Of a stretch of 64,000 nucleotides of DNA, positions 9,530 to 18,675 are shown piece by piece; within the stretch, counting starts at the first letter, position 1, and every line of letters begins with the position of its first letter. Source of the stretch: an uncultured SAR116 cluster alpha proteobacterium. Its GTDB lineage: Bacteria; Pseudomonadota; Alphaproteobacteria; Puniceispirillales; Puniceispirillaceae. A model generated the notes under the pieces. That model searched no databases. It was not told where the DNA came from and saw only the letters and a list, made by a program, of their open reading frames with translations. A program made the translations under genes and the position numbers. The DNA lies in NCBI GenBank assembly GCA_902520885.1, contig CABYPW010000013.1, forward strand, positions 1 through 64,000, in the 5' to 3' direction.

Positions 9530-11022
9530 TTTTTAGCCTCTGATTTCAAAATGGTTTCACGTAGACGCACAACGCTATTTCTGGCAACAACAGCATCATT
9601 AAAAGGTAGTGTTTCTGAGCCTATCAATTGCAGATTTTCGTGGCCTTTACCTGCAATCAGAAGACTATCAGAGTCCTGTAATTGGTTGATTGCAAATTCT
9701 ATTGCTTCATCCCTATTAGCTATTTGTATTGCGTCAGGGCAACCAGCTAAAATATCACTTCTTATTTTATTTGCAGACTCATTTCTGGGATTATCATCGG
9801 TAATTATTATAGAATCTGCTAAGCTTTCTGCCACTTTGCCCATTTGACTGCGCTTTCCTTTATCTCGTTCGCCACCGCATCCAAATACTACATAAACCTT
9901 TCGCTCCGTCTGGTTTTTCAGTGACATTAGAACTTGCTCGAGTGCATCCGGTGTATGCGCGTAATCAATTACAATTAGTGCGTTCCTCGGGTGTCCATGA
10001 ATAGGTTGCATTCGACCATCAATTGCAGTCAGAAAAGAGATTGTTCGTAGTGTATTTTCGACTGGCAACCCTGATAAATGAGCAGCAATTGCTGCAGCAA
10101 GGACATTTTTGGCTTGAAAAGTCCCTGTCAAGCCAAGAGGGCAGATATATTGGGTATTATTATGGCAAACCTCTAATTCTAGCCCATAATTGGAAGGTTT
10201 TATTGATTCAATTCGAAAATCAGCGTCTACATGCTCACCGAATGTTTTAATATTGATTGGCCTATTTTTTAAGTTTTGTATCAGTTTTCTTCCATAGTAG
10301 TCATCGATATTTATTACTGCCTGACCTCCATCTTGAAGATAGTTTAAAAATAACTTTTCTTTCGACTTAAAATAAGCTTCTGAATCCTGATGGTAATCGA
10401 GGTGGTCTCTGCCAAGGTTAGTAAAAATAGCTACCTGAAACTTCAAACCAGTCATTCTGTCTTGTTCTAAACCATGACTAGAGGCTTCGATAGCTGCATG
10501 GGAAATATTATTTTTACAAAAGATACTTAGAGCGGAAAATAAATACTCTGATGATGGGGTTGTAAGGCCTGAAAAAGGAAGATTAAGTTTAGATGAAGAC
10601 CGTACTCCAAGAGTTCCAACTGAAACCGCATTCCAAGTATTGCGTTCCCAAATTTGTCTTAAAAATTCTACCGTCGATGTTTTTCCATTAGTACCCGTAA
10701 CTCCAACTAAGAAATTGGGTCTTAATGACCAAAATCTGGCACATGCCTTTGCAAATTCTCTCCTTACATTATTTACTGTCAAGACTGATACTGTTTTCGA
10801 AACCTCCACATTTCTTCCATCAGTTAAAATCGCAATAGCCCCTTTTCTGATTGCACTATTAATAAATTTGTGACCATCAACTTTTTCTCCAGAGATTGCT
10901 GCAAATAGTGAGCCTTGCTGAACGTCTCGAGAGTCACTTGTTAGGTGAGTGATATCTATATTTTTATCCCCCTGCACAATTTTTATAGAATCTGAGAATT
11001 TTAATAAATTAGTAAGTTGCAT
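9526..11022 (-). CDS. murE: UDP-MurNAc-tripeptide synthetase, meso-diaminopimelate type
   Basis: Adds the third residue of the stem peptide. The motif DDNPR (about residue 410) is the recognised meso-DAP specificity motif, so the wall is predicted to be the usual Gram-negative mDAP type. Also seen: the P-loop GVTGTNGKTSTVEF, TNLGRDHLDYH, DYAHTPDALEQVL and GCGGERDKGKR. The start overlaps the ftsI stop by 14 nt and has GGAGG 6 nt upstream. Confidence 0.97.
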   Translation of the reverse strand: MQLTNLLKFSDSIKIVQGDKNIDITHLTSDSRDVQQGSLFAAISGEKVDGHKFINSAIRKGAIAILTDGRNVEVSKTVSVLTVNNVRREFAKACARFWSLRPNFLVGVTGTNGKTSTVEFLRQIWERNTWNAVSVGTLGVRSSSKLNLPFSGLTTPSSEYLFSALSIFCKNNISHAAIEASSHGLEQDRMTGLKFQVAIFTNLGRDHLDYHQDSEAYFKSKEKLFLNYLQDGGQAVINIDDYYGRKLIQNLKNRPINIKTFGEHVDADFRIESIKPSNYGLELEVCHNNTQYICPLGLTGTFQAKNVLAAAIAAHLSGLPVENTLRTISFLTAIDGRMQPIHGHPRNALIVIDYAHTPDALEQVLMSLKNQTERKVYVVFGCGGERDKGKRSQMGKVAESLADSIIITDDNPRNESANKIRSDILAGCPDAIQIANRDEAIEFAINQLQDSDSLLIAGKGHENLQLIGSETLPFNDAVVARNSVVRLRETILKSEAKK

Positions 11023-12724
11023 ATACCGCCTCCTGTCCGTCTAGCAACATTGGTGGCAGAAGATTCTGGCTATTTTCTGGCTTTGAAATGTCAACAGGAT
11101 GCACATTTAATATTGGCGAAATTTGATTTACAATATCCCTAATTGCGGGCGCAACCACCCAACCGGCAGTAGCATAATTATTGGAATGCTTTTGTTTTAT
11201 TGGCTCATCTACCATAATCATGATTAGGTAAGCCGGGTCACTTACTGGGAATGTTGCAACAAAGGAAACTCTGTTTGTATTCTTATCAAAACCTTTATTT
11301 TTGATCTTTTCTGCAGTTCCAGTTTTTCCACCTACAAGGTAGCCGTGCGCATCTGCAAAATTTCCTGTACCGAGTTTGTGGCTAACAACAAGTCGCATCA
11401 TAGAGCGAACAGCCTTTGACGTTTGTTTTGAAAAAATTCTTACCTTTTTGATTGCTTCATTTGCATTTCGTTTCAAAAGCGTTGGAGAAATGAAAAGACC
11501 ATCCCCACCAGCAGCAGCTATCGCTGCCGCTGCCTGCACCATACTTACAGATAAACCATATCCATAAGACACTGTCATTGCAGTTATGTTTGACCAATCA
11601 TCTGGGACAAGTGGCACCCCGTTTTCAACAATTTCAAGTGAAGAAGGCTCGAATAGTCCAAGCTGTTTCATATATTTTCTTTGGGTCTTTGGACCTATCA
11701 TTTGACTGATATGTGCCGACCCTATATTTGAGGACCGAACTAAGATTTCCGCTAGTGTGATTGACCCATTGATTGGCTTATAATCATTTATAATCTGTCC
11801 TGCAATCGGAATAGGTTTTGAAACATCCACAGTACTATGCATATCAATCGCACCAGTTTCCAATGCAATTGCTGTATTTAGAATCTTAAATATAGAACCC
11901 ATTTCATACACGCCCTTCGTAACCTGATTAAAACGTGCAGCATCAGTGGAAAGCATAATATGGTTTGGATCAAAATCTGGAAGAGAAGTTGCTGCGATAA
12001 TCTCACCGGTCTTCATATTGAGAATAAGACCCGCCCCACCAATCGCCTCAAACTTATCGATTTGAGTTTTTAGAGATTTTCGAAGGATTGTCTGTAAGCC
12101 TGTATCAATCGAAAGATTAACATTTTCACCCGCGGCCAATTTTTCATTCTGACTTTTTTCTATACCAGCAATACCAATGTTATCTCTATCTACAGCTCCA
12201 ATAATGTGTGCTGCCTCTGTTCCTTGTGGGTAAATCCGAATGGTTGAGGGTTTAACGTAAATACCTGGTATCCCTAATTGCAGAATAGCGGAATGTCTTT
12301 TAGGTGTGAGTTTCCTGTCTAGCTCCGAAAACCGACTATTTTTAGTAAGTTTTTTTAACAGTATTTCTCTGCTCAGATTTGGTAAAAATGGAAGCAACTC
12401 CGAAGCAACTTGTTCCGGGTTAAATATATGTTTTGGATCTGCATATAAAATATTTATAGGCACGGTGCTTGCAAGAATTCTGCCTTTCTGGTCAAAGATA
12501 GAGCCTCTAGTTCTATCATGATTGGTTGTAGAGAAACTCTCAGATGGCGATAAAGTTTTTATTGCAAGGGCCACAGACTGCATACCGATGATGCAAAAAA
12601 TAAAAAGCATTGAAAAGCCTGCGAATATCAACCTATATCCAGCTATTTTTCTTGATTTTGCAGGCTCAGGATGGGCTGGCCATAAAAGACTTATACAAAA
12701 TTTTAGAGCCCTAATATACCACAT
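11009..12724 (-). CDS. ftsI: Peptidoglycan D,D-transpeptidase FtsI (PBP3)
   Basis: Septal class B penicillin-binding protein. One N-terminal membrane anchor (about residues 27-50) is followed by the PBP dimerisation domain and the transpeptidase domain. The active-site motifs are visible: SIFK (SxxK, in YEMGSIFKIL), SSN (SxN, in VRSSNIG) and KTG (in VGGKTGTAEK). The ATG at 12724 is preceded by GGAG inside the end of ftsL and is preferred to an in-frame upstream codon. It works with FtsW, encoded in the same operon. Confidence 0.96.
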   Translation of the reverse strand: MWYIRALKFCISLLWPAHPEPAKSRKIAGYRLIFAGFSMLFIFCIIGMQSVALAIKTLSPSESFSTTNHDRTRGSIFDQKGRILASTVPINILYADPKHIFNPEQVASELLPFLPNLSREILLKKLTKNSRFSELDRKLTPKRHSAILQLGIPGIYVKPSTIRIYPQGTEAAHIIGAVDRDNIGIAGIEKSQNEKLAAGENVNLSIDTGLQTILRKSLKTQIDKFEAIGGAGLILNMKTGEIIAATSLPDFDPNHIMLSTDAARFNQVTKGVYEMGSIFKILNTAIALETGAIDMHSTVDVSKPIPIAGQIINDYKPINGSITLAEILVRSSNIGSAHISQMIGPKTQRKYMKQLGLFEPSSLEIVENGVPLVPDDWSNITAMTVSYGYGLSVSMVQAAAAIAAAGGDGLFISPTLLKRNANEAIKKVRIFSKQTSKAVRSMMRLVVSHKLGTGNFADAHGYLVGGKTGTAEKIKNKGFDKNTNRVSFVATFPVSDPAYLIMIMVDEPIKQKHSNNYATAGWVVAPAIRDIVNQISPILNVHPVDISKPENSQNLLPPMLLDGQEAVYATY

Positions 12725-13037
12725 TGTTGACTCCTGAAACAGCATTGGTTGACAGCATGGATGTGGCTCGTGCGAGTGGTATTGATGAAATTGGTAAGAT
12801 TCGTTCCGGTGTAATAGGGCTCATCCCAAGTAGTAATTCAGACAATTCAAGCAATCTCTCGGGGCGAGTAAGGAATGTCCACTCTGCTTGAAGAACATAA
12901 TTATGTTCCGTTTGGATTTTTATTTCTTCTTCAAGTCGTTTAAGCGTTCGGTATTGCTCATCCACACTTAATTTTGTAAAATAAAGACCAGAACCCAAGA
13001 CTGCCGTAATAAGACACGATAAAAGAACAAAGCGCAT
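12711..13037 (-). CDS. ftsL: Cell division protein FtsL
   Basis: Small bitopic divisome protein of 108 aa. It has an N-terminal transmembrane segment (residues 3-19), a heptad-like coiled-coil stretch (about 28-50, LKRLEEEIKIQTE) and the short LEWxF-type region AEWTFLTRPERLLEL typical of alphaproteobacterial FtsL. It overlaps rsmH through TAATG and ftsI by 14 nt. FtsL sequences diverge strongly, so position and topology carry much of the evidence. Confidence 0.9.
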   Translation of the reverse strand: MRFVLLSCLITAVLGSGLYFTKLSVDEQYRTLKRLEEEIKIQTEHNYVLQAEWTFLTRPERLLELSELLLGMSPITPERILPISSIPLARATSMLSTNAVSGVNNVVY

Positions 13038-14020
13038 TAGCTTCTCCTGCTCAACATTTCGTGTTTATTGAAAGCTCTATTCGCAGCTGCTGAAGTTCTT
13101 ATTGCAATTCGTAATTTTGCTGAGCGCGCCCGCGGATTTATCTTGATTTCATCTGATTCCGGAGATATTGGCCTTTGAGGTGATAGTCTAAATGTTGGCT
13201 TTATATCATATTGAAATGGTTGATGCCGTGATGGTTGTGAAGAAAGGCCAGCACGCTCGCGCATAAATCTTTTTACAATTCTATCCTCTATGGAATGGAA
13301 GCTCACAACGGCAAGGATTCCACCCTCCTGCAAAATTCGCTCTGATGCCAGCAATGCATCGCATAGCTCATCAATTTCGTTATTTACATATATCCGCAAT
13401 GCCTGAAAAGTGCGTGTCGCCGGATCACTTTTACCTTTTTGCGCGCGTGGTAATACAGAGCGAACAATTTGTGCAAGCTCAGCAGTTCTTATGAGGGGCT
13501 TTTGGGCTCGTCTTGCGCCAATTGCGCGAGCAATTCTTCGGGATGCACGTTCATCACCATAGTTATAGATAATATTTGCTAATTTGCTCTCTGGAATTGA
13601 ATTTACAACATCAGCAGCACTTTTGCCTGTTTTAGACATTCTCATGTCTAAAGGCCCATCATATTTGAATGAAAAACCTCTCTCTGCCTCATCAAGCTGA
13701 GTTGAGCATACGCCAAGGTCAAACACAATTGCGTCAGGTCTATTAAAGGGCGTGTTCTTGGTAAGGCGTTCAATATTAGAAAATGATCCCTCTAAGATAG
13801 TAAATTTGCTGCCAAATTTCTGCATTTTAGCATGTGCTCTCGATATAGCATCAGGGTCCCTGTCTATACCAGCCACAAAGCAATTAGCATGATTAAGGAT
13901 GGACTTGCTATATCCCCCATCACCAAAAGTAGCATCTATAATGTAGTCACCATCTTTTGGCGCTAAGGCGGAGATAATTTGGGGCAACATTACCGGATGG
14001 TGGAGAGTGCCCGTACTCAT
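13037..14020 (-). CDS. rsmH: 16S rRNA (cytosine-1402-N4)-methyltransferase
   Basis: SAM-dependent methyltransferase of the MraW/RsmH family, modifying the 30S decoding site. Seen: HHPVMLPQII at the N terminus, the SAM-binding DATFGDGGYSKSIL, VFDLGVCSTQLDEAERGFSF, GPLDMRM and LAVVSFHSIEDRIVKRFMR. The ATG at 14020 overlaps the mraZ stop as TGATG. The 327-aa length is normal, and the place after mraZ is invariant in dcw clusters. Confidence 0.97.
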   Translation of the reverse strand: MSTGTLHHPVMLPQIISALAPKDGDYIIDATFGDGGYSKSILNHANCFVAGIDRDPDAISRAHAKMQKFGSKFTILEGSFSNIERLTKNTPFNRPDAIVFDLGVCSTQLDEAERGFSFKYDGPLDMRMSKTGKSAADVVNSIPESKLANIIYNYGDERASRRIARAIGARRAQKPLIRTAELAQIVRSVLPRAQKGKSDPATRTFQALRIYVNNEIDELCDALLASERILQEGGILAVVSFHSIEDRIVKRFMRERAGLSSQPSRHQPFQYDIKPTFRLSPQRPISPESDEIKINPRARSAKLRIAIRTSAAANRAFNKHEMLSRRS

Positions 14021-14487
14021 CACAAATTTCCTTGGCTTGTATTGCGGGAAAACGTAAGTTTTGGAACTTTTCCATTTTTAGCACTATCGCGAGTCAGAGT
14101 GTCTCTGGGGTGCCATAACTCAGGATTCCAAATTTCAAATGAACGACCAATTCCTGAGAATAGTGCAATGTTGCCTAGGTCTGCATAATTAATAAAATCT
14201 TCTGAAAGTAAAATTCTACCTTCATTATCAAATTTCATCTCTTGGGTGCTCGATAATATAGTTTGTAAAGTAAGAGAGTCTTGGGATAGTAGGTCCATTT
14301 GGTCAATTGCATCCACAATTTGATTAATGCGTTCTTCACCACAACCTTCTAAACAGGATTTAGTTAATGATTTAAACAAAAATAGAGGCGAATTGCTTCG
14401 ATCAAATACCAAGCGATATTTTGCGGGAACAGAAAGTCTACCCTTCCTATCAATTTTATTTTCAAATGTGGATAGAAATAAATCCAC
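14020..14487 (-). CDS. mraZ: Transcriptional regulator MraZ
   Basis: AbrB-like regulator of the dcw operon with two MraZ repeats. The N-terminal DLFLSTFENKIDRKGRLSVP is the first repeat's DNA-binding half. A second DxxGR motif appears as FDNEGRILL near residue 88. The start codon is GTG (14487), chosen because GGAGG lies 7 nt upstream and translation then begins with MDLFLSTF as in other MraZ proteins. Known MraZ proteins bind direct repeats upstream of their own gene, and such repeats are present here. Confidence 0.95.
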   Translation of the reverse strand: MDLFLSTFENKIDRKGRLSVPAKYRLVFDRSNSPLFLFKSLTKSCLEGCGEERINQIVDAIDQMDLLSQDSLTLQTILSSTQEMKFDNEGRILLSEDFINYADLGNIALFSGIGRSFEIWNPELWHPRDTLTRDSAKNGKVPKLTFSRNTSQGNL

Positions 14488-14804
14488 TCAATTCCTCCAA
14501 TATTTTAAATTATCCAAAACACAATTTGAAAAAAATGGGAATATATGGGATATCATGGGATATAATGGTAGTCAATGGTATTTTATTGTATTTTTGTGGA
14601 AAAAAGTGTTATAATTCAATTATTTGAATGTAATATATAAGGAATGTTATTTAAATTTCTGAATTTAAATAGTATTTTTTATTCTGTTTATGATTTGTTC
14701 TTCATTTTAATATACTAAAGCTTCAAACAGAAGAATTTACCACGTTTTAAGGTCAACAAAAAAAACAATAAATTAATTTGCAAGAATTTTGTGAGTTAAA
14801 GTGT
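14488..14804. other. Intergenic region between rnpB and mraZ
   Basis: This AT-rich 317-bp stretch holds the MraZ-type boxes at 14536-14580 and no convincing gene. On the minus strand a TTGACT hexamer (14575-14570) and TATCCC (14552-14547), 17 bp apart, could be a promoter lying inside the boxes. This would fit repression by MraZ but is a weak match at the -10. Confidence 0.4.
14536..14580. promoter_or_regulatory. MraZ operator: five TGGKA boxes at 10-bp spacing
   Basis: On the plus strand TGGGA occurs at 14536, 14546 and 14556, and TGGTA at 14566 and 14576, each starting exactly 10 bp after the last. A weaker GTGGA follows at 14596. TGGGN repeats separated by 5 nt are the known MraZ target. 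The array lies 49-93 nt upstream of the mraZ start, so autoregulation of the whole division operon is inferred. Confidence 0.8.
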
Positions 14805-15185
14805 TCAGAGAGCCTGTAAGCCGGGTTCTGTTTGAAGATAACTTCTTTGATAGCTATTCATCTGAACCTTATTGTTACCAACAGGTTTTAGCGATCTACC
14901 CGGGCATCTGGCAGGATCACCAGTGCTATTAGATGCGTATGCCCCTATATGATCTTGCTTCGGATGGGGTTTACCCTGACCAGTATTGTTACCAACACCG
15001 CGGTGTGCTCTTACCACACCATTTCACCCTTACCTTATCTATTTAGCTAAGGCGGTTTAATTTCTGCGGCACTTTCCCTAAGGTCGCCCTCGCTGGATGT
15101 TATCCAGCATCCTGATCCTGTGAAGCCCGGACTTTCCTCTCAACTCAAAATTTTATATAAGTAAAGCAGCTATCTAGCTCTCTAA
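14805..15185 (-). ncRNA. rnpB: RNase P RNA, bacterial class A
   Basis: Catalytic RNA of RNase P, which matures tRNA 5' ends. Read on the minus strand, the 5' part contains the universal GAGGAAAGTCCGGGC and the GGCGACC...GGGAAAGTGCC core. The 3' part ends with the conserved ACCCGGCTTACAGGC. The first and last bases pair as P1 (AGAGAGCU with GGCUCUCU), which fixes the ends to within a few bases. Total length is about 380 nt. The 70-codon open frame inside it is a by-product of the RNA sequence. Confidence 0.96.
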
Positions 15186-15285
15186 ACAATTTTGTTTTGA
15201 CTTGTTTTGAAATTAAAATCAAGTTTTATCCAAAATTATAAAAATGTTTAAAAAATTTAAAGCTAAATTGGTCAGTAAATTATAA

Positions 15286-17106
15286 TTATACTATCTCTCC
15301 AAGTGCTTCTCGTTTTAATTCAAGCTCAAGCCATTTTTGTTCTTTTGATCCCAGTTGGTGCTTTAAATCTTCAACCTGAAGTGCGCACTCTTTATAAGTT
15401 TCTGGTTCTTTATGATAAAAATTCATATCAGATAATTGATTTTCTATTAACGTGATTTGTTTAGTCAAATTTTCAATTTCTTTAGGTAGTGTTCTCAAAA
15501 GATATTTTTCTTTAAATGTTAATCTTATTTTTACGTTATTTTTAGGTTTAGTATCTGATTTCTTATTCTTTTTCTCGGTTCTCTTTTTTGAAATATATAA
15601 TCGTTTTTCTAAGTATTCTGAATATCCACCTGCATGTATTTGAACTTTCCCATCTCCTTCAAATGCTAAAATAGAGGTAACGGTTCTATCAATGAAATCA
15701 CGGTCATGACTTACAATTAAAATAGTTCCATCATAGTCTGCTATCACTTCTTGCAAAAGGTCAATTGTTTCCAGATCAAGGTCGTTCGTGGGTTCATCAA
15801 GCACAAGAAAATTATGAGGTTGTGCGAATATTTTAGCAAGAAGTAACCTATTTTGTTCACCTCCAGAAAGGCTATTGACACGCTGAGTCATTTTATAATC
15901 GTCAAATAAAAAATCGCGAAGATAGCTTGTAACATGTTTTGTTTTTCCTGCCACTTCTACTATATCTCCGCCATCAGGGCATAATATTTTCCAGGGCGTT
16001 GCTTCTTGAATTAGTTGCTCACGTTTTTGATCAAAATAGGCTGGCAATAATCCAATTCCAGATTTTACGTAACCTGTATCTGGTTCTCTTTGACCTAGCA
16101 TGGTACGAACCAAAGTTGATTTGCCAACTCCGTTTGGACCTACAATGCCAATCCTATCACGTCTTTTGATTGTTAGGTTTAAGTGGTTTACTAGAATGTT
16201 TGGATTTTGAATGTTATGTTTAGGCGACAAAGTAAGGCTCAGATTGCGTGTCTCTAATACAATTTGTCCCCCTGGTTCAGCTTTACCACTTGGCATTCTG
16301 AATTCATGCTCCGTTTTGCCAAAATCATTTTGCCTACTCTGCCTTAATGCATGAAGTTCTCTCAATCTTCCCTGATTTCGCTTACGTCGAGCACTAATTC
16401 CTTGGCGAGACCATCTTATTTCTTCTGCAATTTTTTTATCAAGTTTTGATAGCCTGACAGACTCCTCTTGTAATATTGTTTCTGACCATTCTTCGAATTC
16501 AGAAAATTCTCCTTCTCTCTTTCTAAGAACCGACTCATTAATCCAGATAATACTGTTACAAAGAGAGCGCAGAAATGCCCTGTCATGGCTGATGACAACT
16601 AAGGCGCCATGGAATAAAGATAAGCGAGACTCAACCCATTCAATCGTTGGCAGGTCAAGGTGATTAGTTGGCTCATCTAAGAGCAACACATCTGGTCTAT
16701 TTACCATCGCAGATGCAAGTGCTAATCTTCGAGCCTCCCCACCTGACAGAGTATCTGTCATACGAGAAGACCTCAAGTCCATCTTCGTTAACATTGCCTC
16801 TGCTATATGTTGTTCCGCTGGGTTTTGAAGAAACTGCCCAACATAACTTCCAAGTGTTTGAATGCCTTTAATAATTGGATTTTGTGGCAAATAAGCAACT
16901 TTCGCAGCCGGGGCAACCCATAGGCTACCTTCATCTGGTTCAACTAATCCACTAATCAGTTTCATTAATGTTGATTTGCCTGCACCATTTCTTCCTACAA
17001 GGGCAAGTTTTTCACCCGAATGTAATGCTAAATCGACGTGACGAAGTAACCATCTGTCACCTAGGTTTACTCCAGCATTGTTCAGATTTATGAGAGGTTT
17101 TGACAT
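15286..17106 (-). CDS. uup: ABC-F family ATPase, Uup type
   Basis: Soluble protein with two ABC domains and no membrane part; ABC-F proteins act on the ribosome. Domain 1 has Walker A GRNGAGKST, signature LSGGEARRLALA and Walker B LLLDEPTNHLD. Domain 2 has GPNGVGKST, LSGGEQNRLLLA and FLVLDEPTNDLD. The last ~90 residues are lysine- and glutamate-rich and coiled-coil-like, as in the Uup C-terminal domain. The 606-aa length fits Uup. It lies 41 nt downstream of djlA on the same strand. Confidence 0.93.
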   Translation of the reverse strand: MSKPLINLNNAGVNLGDRWLLRHVDLALHSGEKLALVGRNGAGKSTLMKLISGLVEPDEGSLWVAPAAKVAYLPQNPIIKGIQTLGSYVGQFLQNPAEQHIAEAMLTKMDLRSSRMTDTLSGGEARRLALASAMVNRPDVLLLDEPTNHLDLPTIEWVESRLSLFHGALVVISHDRAFLRSLCNSIIWINESVLRKREGEFSEFEEWSETILQEESVRLSKLDKKIAEEIRWSRQGISARRKRNQGRLRELHALRQSRQNDFGKTEHEFRMPSGKAEPGGQIVLETRNLSLTLSPKHNIQNPNILVNHLNLTIKRRDRIGIVGPNGVGKSTLVRTMLGQREPDTGYVKSGIGLLPAYFDQKREQLIQEATPWKILCPDGGDIVEVAGKTKHVTSYLRDFLFDDYKMTQRVNSLSGGEQNRLLLAKIFAQPHNFLVLDEPTNDLDLETIDLLQEVIADYDGTILIVSHDRDFIDRTVTSILAFEGDGKVQIHAGGYSEYLEKRLYISKKRTEKKNKKSDTKPKNNVKIRLTFKEKYLLRTLPKEIENLTKQITLIENQLSDMNFYHKEPETYKECALQVEDLKHQLGSKEQKWLELELKREALGEIV

Positions 17107-17147
17107 AACAATTTACCCTTTAACCTGATTTTATTAGTTAGAGACTT

Positions 17148-17864
17148 TCATTTTTTATGTTTTATCATCGATTTATAAGCAGCATTGATGAGGTGTAATC
17201 TTTCTGTAGCAGCCTCTAAAAACTCATCAGGTAAACCTTGTGAGATTAATTTATCGGGGTGGTTTTTTCTAACTAACTCCCTCCAAGCTTTCTTTATTTC
17301 ATTCAAGTCAGCATCTTGGGCAACCCCAAGAATCACATGAGCAGCACCTTCACCGCTTCCGTATATATCGGCCATACGATGAAATTCTTTTTCGTCAAAA
17401 CCAAAGATAGTAGAAACTGAGCTTAAGTATTCCCATTCCGGTGAAGAGATTTTGCCATCTGCTTTGGCAATAAAAAAAAGTAACTCAAGAAGTTGTTCCA
17501 AAATAACTGCACGATTGCCAAATAAACCGACTATTTGTTTCGCATAGGATTGATATCCATCTGGCGTTTGTCTTGCTAAATCCCAAAATTGTCCTACTCT
17601 TTTTAAATCTTCTGATGGTATGTGAACCTTCTGTCGAAATGCATTTATTTCAGAACGTGTTATTATTCCATCTGCCTTTGCCATTTTTGCTGAAAGCGCA
17701 ATAATAGCGACCGTAAAAGCTATTTTTTTTGCTTCGAATGGGTCTCTTGGTCCCTTGAGTTTGGCTTCAGCATAATGACCAGCTGCAACACCTAAAAGTG
17801 CACCTATTGGCCCGCCAATAGCAAATCCAGCTGCACCACCAATAATCATTCCCCATATATTCAT
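17148..17864 (-). CDS. djlA: DjlA-like co-chaperone (TerB and J domains)
   Basis: The 238-aa product begins with a glycine-rich hydrophobic segment (residues 4-28). A TerB-like helical domain (about 50-155) follows, with the repeated AKADGxI motif (MAKADGIITRSE, IAKADGKISSPE). The C-terminal J domain (about 170-236) has the diagnostic HPD in VRKNHPDKL. J domains stimulate DnaK ATPase. The predicted role is a membrane-associated DnaK partner; client proteins are unknown. Confidence 0.93.
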   Translation of the reverse strand: MNIWGMIIGGAAGFAIGGPIGALLGVAAGHYAEAKLKGPRDPFEAKKIAFTVAIIALSAKMAKADGIITRSEINAFRQKVHIPSEDLKRVGQFWDLARQTPDGYQSYAKQIVGLFGNRAVILEQLLELLFFIAKADGKISSPEWEYLSSVSTIFGFDEKEFHRMADIYGSGEGAAHVILGVAQDADLNEIKKAWRELVRKNHPDKLISQGLPDEFLEAATERLHLINAAYKSMIKHKK

Positions 17865-17968
17865 AGGCTAAGTTGTGACTGTTTTTATTATTAAATGCAA
17901 GTTGCATAATCCAAGCAAAAAGGTATTCTGTGTGCCAACAGTAAGTGTTTTATGGTTTTCTTATTTAT

Positions 17969-18199
17969 ATGCAGGAACAAATTTTTGATTTTACTGGTTT
18001 GAAATGCCCATTACCAGTTTTGAAAGCAAGGCGCGCATTGAAGTCAATAGATATTGGCCAAACCATAACTGTAATGGCAGATGATCAAGCCGCCCCTATA
18101 GATTTTAAACATTTTTGTGAAACAGCTGGTCATCAGCTTCAACATCAGTCTGACCAAAACGGTTTATTTACATTTATTATTCGCAAACTTTCCTCATAG
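17969..18199 (+). CDS. TusA-like sulfur carrier protein
   Basis: Small 76-aa SirA/TusA-fold protein. The CPxP motif with the persulfide-carrying Cys is present in TGLKCPLPVLKARRAL (about residue 12), preceded by the typical FDFTGL. TusA relays sulfur for tRNA thiolation; related proteins have other sulfur-transfer roles. The frame is open to 17945, but the ATG at 17969 gives the usual N terminus. No good ribosome site is visible before either start. Its last 23 nt overlap the convergent gene at 18177. Confidence 0.88.
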   Translation: MQEQIFDFTGLKCPLPVLKARRALKSIDIGQTITVMADDQAAPIDFKHFCETAGHQLQHQSDQNGLFTFIIRKLSS

Positions 18200-18545
18200 A
18201 AAAAAGCTTATTTTTTTGGGACTCTATAAATTCTTGTGCTACAGATGACTTATTTTGGTACTCAATAAGACCAATTTTCTCGCAAAATAAAAAAAAACCT
18301 GGAGATGGCAGTTCAGGTGTTTGTTTTGAAAATATCATTGATGCTCTTAAAGGATTGCCGGCATGAGCATCTTCTAATGTTATTTGCTCTAACCATTTTA
18401 CTATACGATTGATTTTTTGAGGGCCGCTTAATTCAAGAAGAGATGAAAAATCAGAATAAGAAACAGGTGTTCTTTTTTCAATTAATTCTTGCAGAATTAC
18501 ATTTGCTAGAATCTGTTCTTCAAGTGTTAAACCCATTACTTCCAA
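18177..18545 (-). CDS. Unrecognised 122-aa protein
   Basis: No family was recognised. The product is soluble, with no signal or membrane segment, and mixed helical character: an N-terminal helix (LEEQILANVILQELIEKR), a central IVKWLEQITLEDA and an LPSPGFFLFCEKIGLIEY segment. It converges on, and overlaps by 23 nt, the TusA-like gene, while plsC starts 130 nt away in the other direction. Codon usage looks like its neighbours and the frame is clean, so it is probably a real gene. Confidence 0.6.
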   Translation of the reverse strand: MEVMGLTLEEQILANVILQELIEKRTPVSYSDFSSLLELSGPQKINRIVKWLEQITLEDAHAGNPLRASMIFSKQTPELPSPGFFLFCEKIGLIEYQNKSSVAQEFIESQKNKLFSMRKVCE

Positions 18546-18675
18546 CTATTCCTTAAATATATCTGATTGTAAGTGAGAGATAAACTTTTGCGTAAAAAAA
18601 GGCTAATAGAATTTGGACTTTTTCAAACATATCTATGGGCTTGCCTAAGGAGCCTAAAATAGCTACCAAGTGGTT

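Noticed and set aside
14805-15017. Open frame of 70 codons on the minus strand
   Set aside because: It falls inside the RNase P RNA gene.
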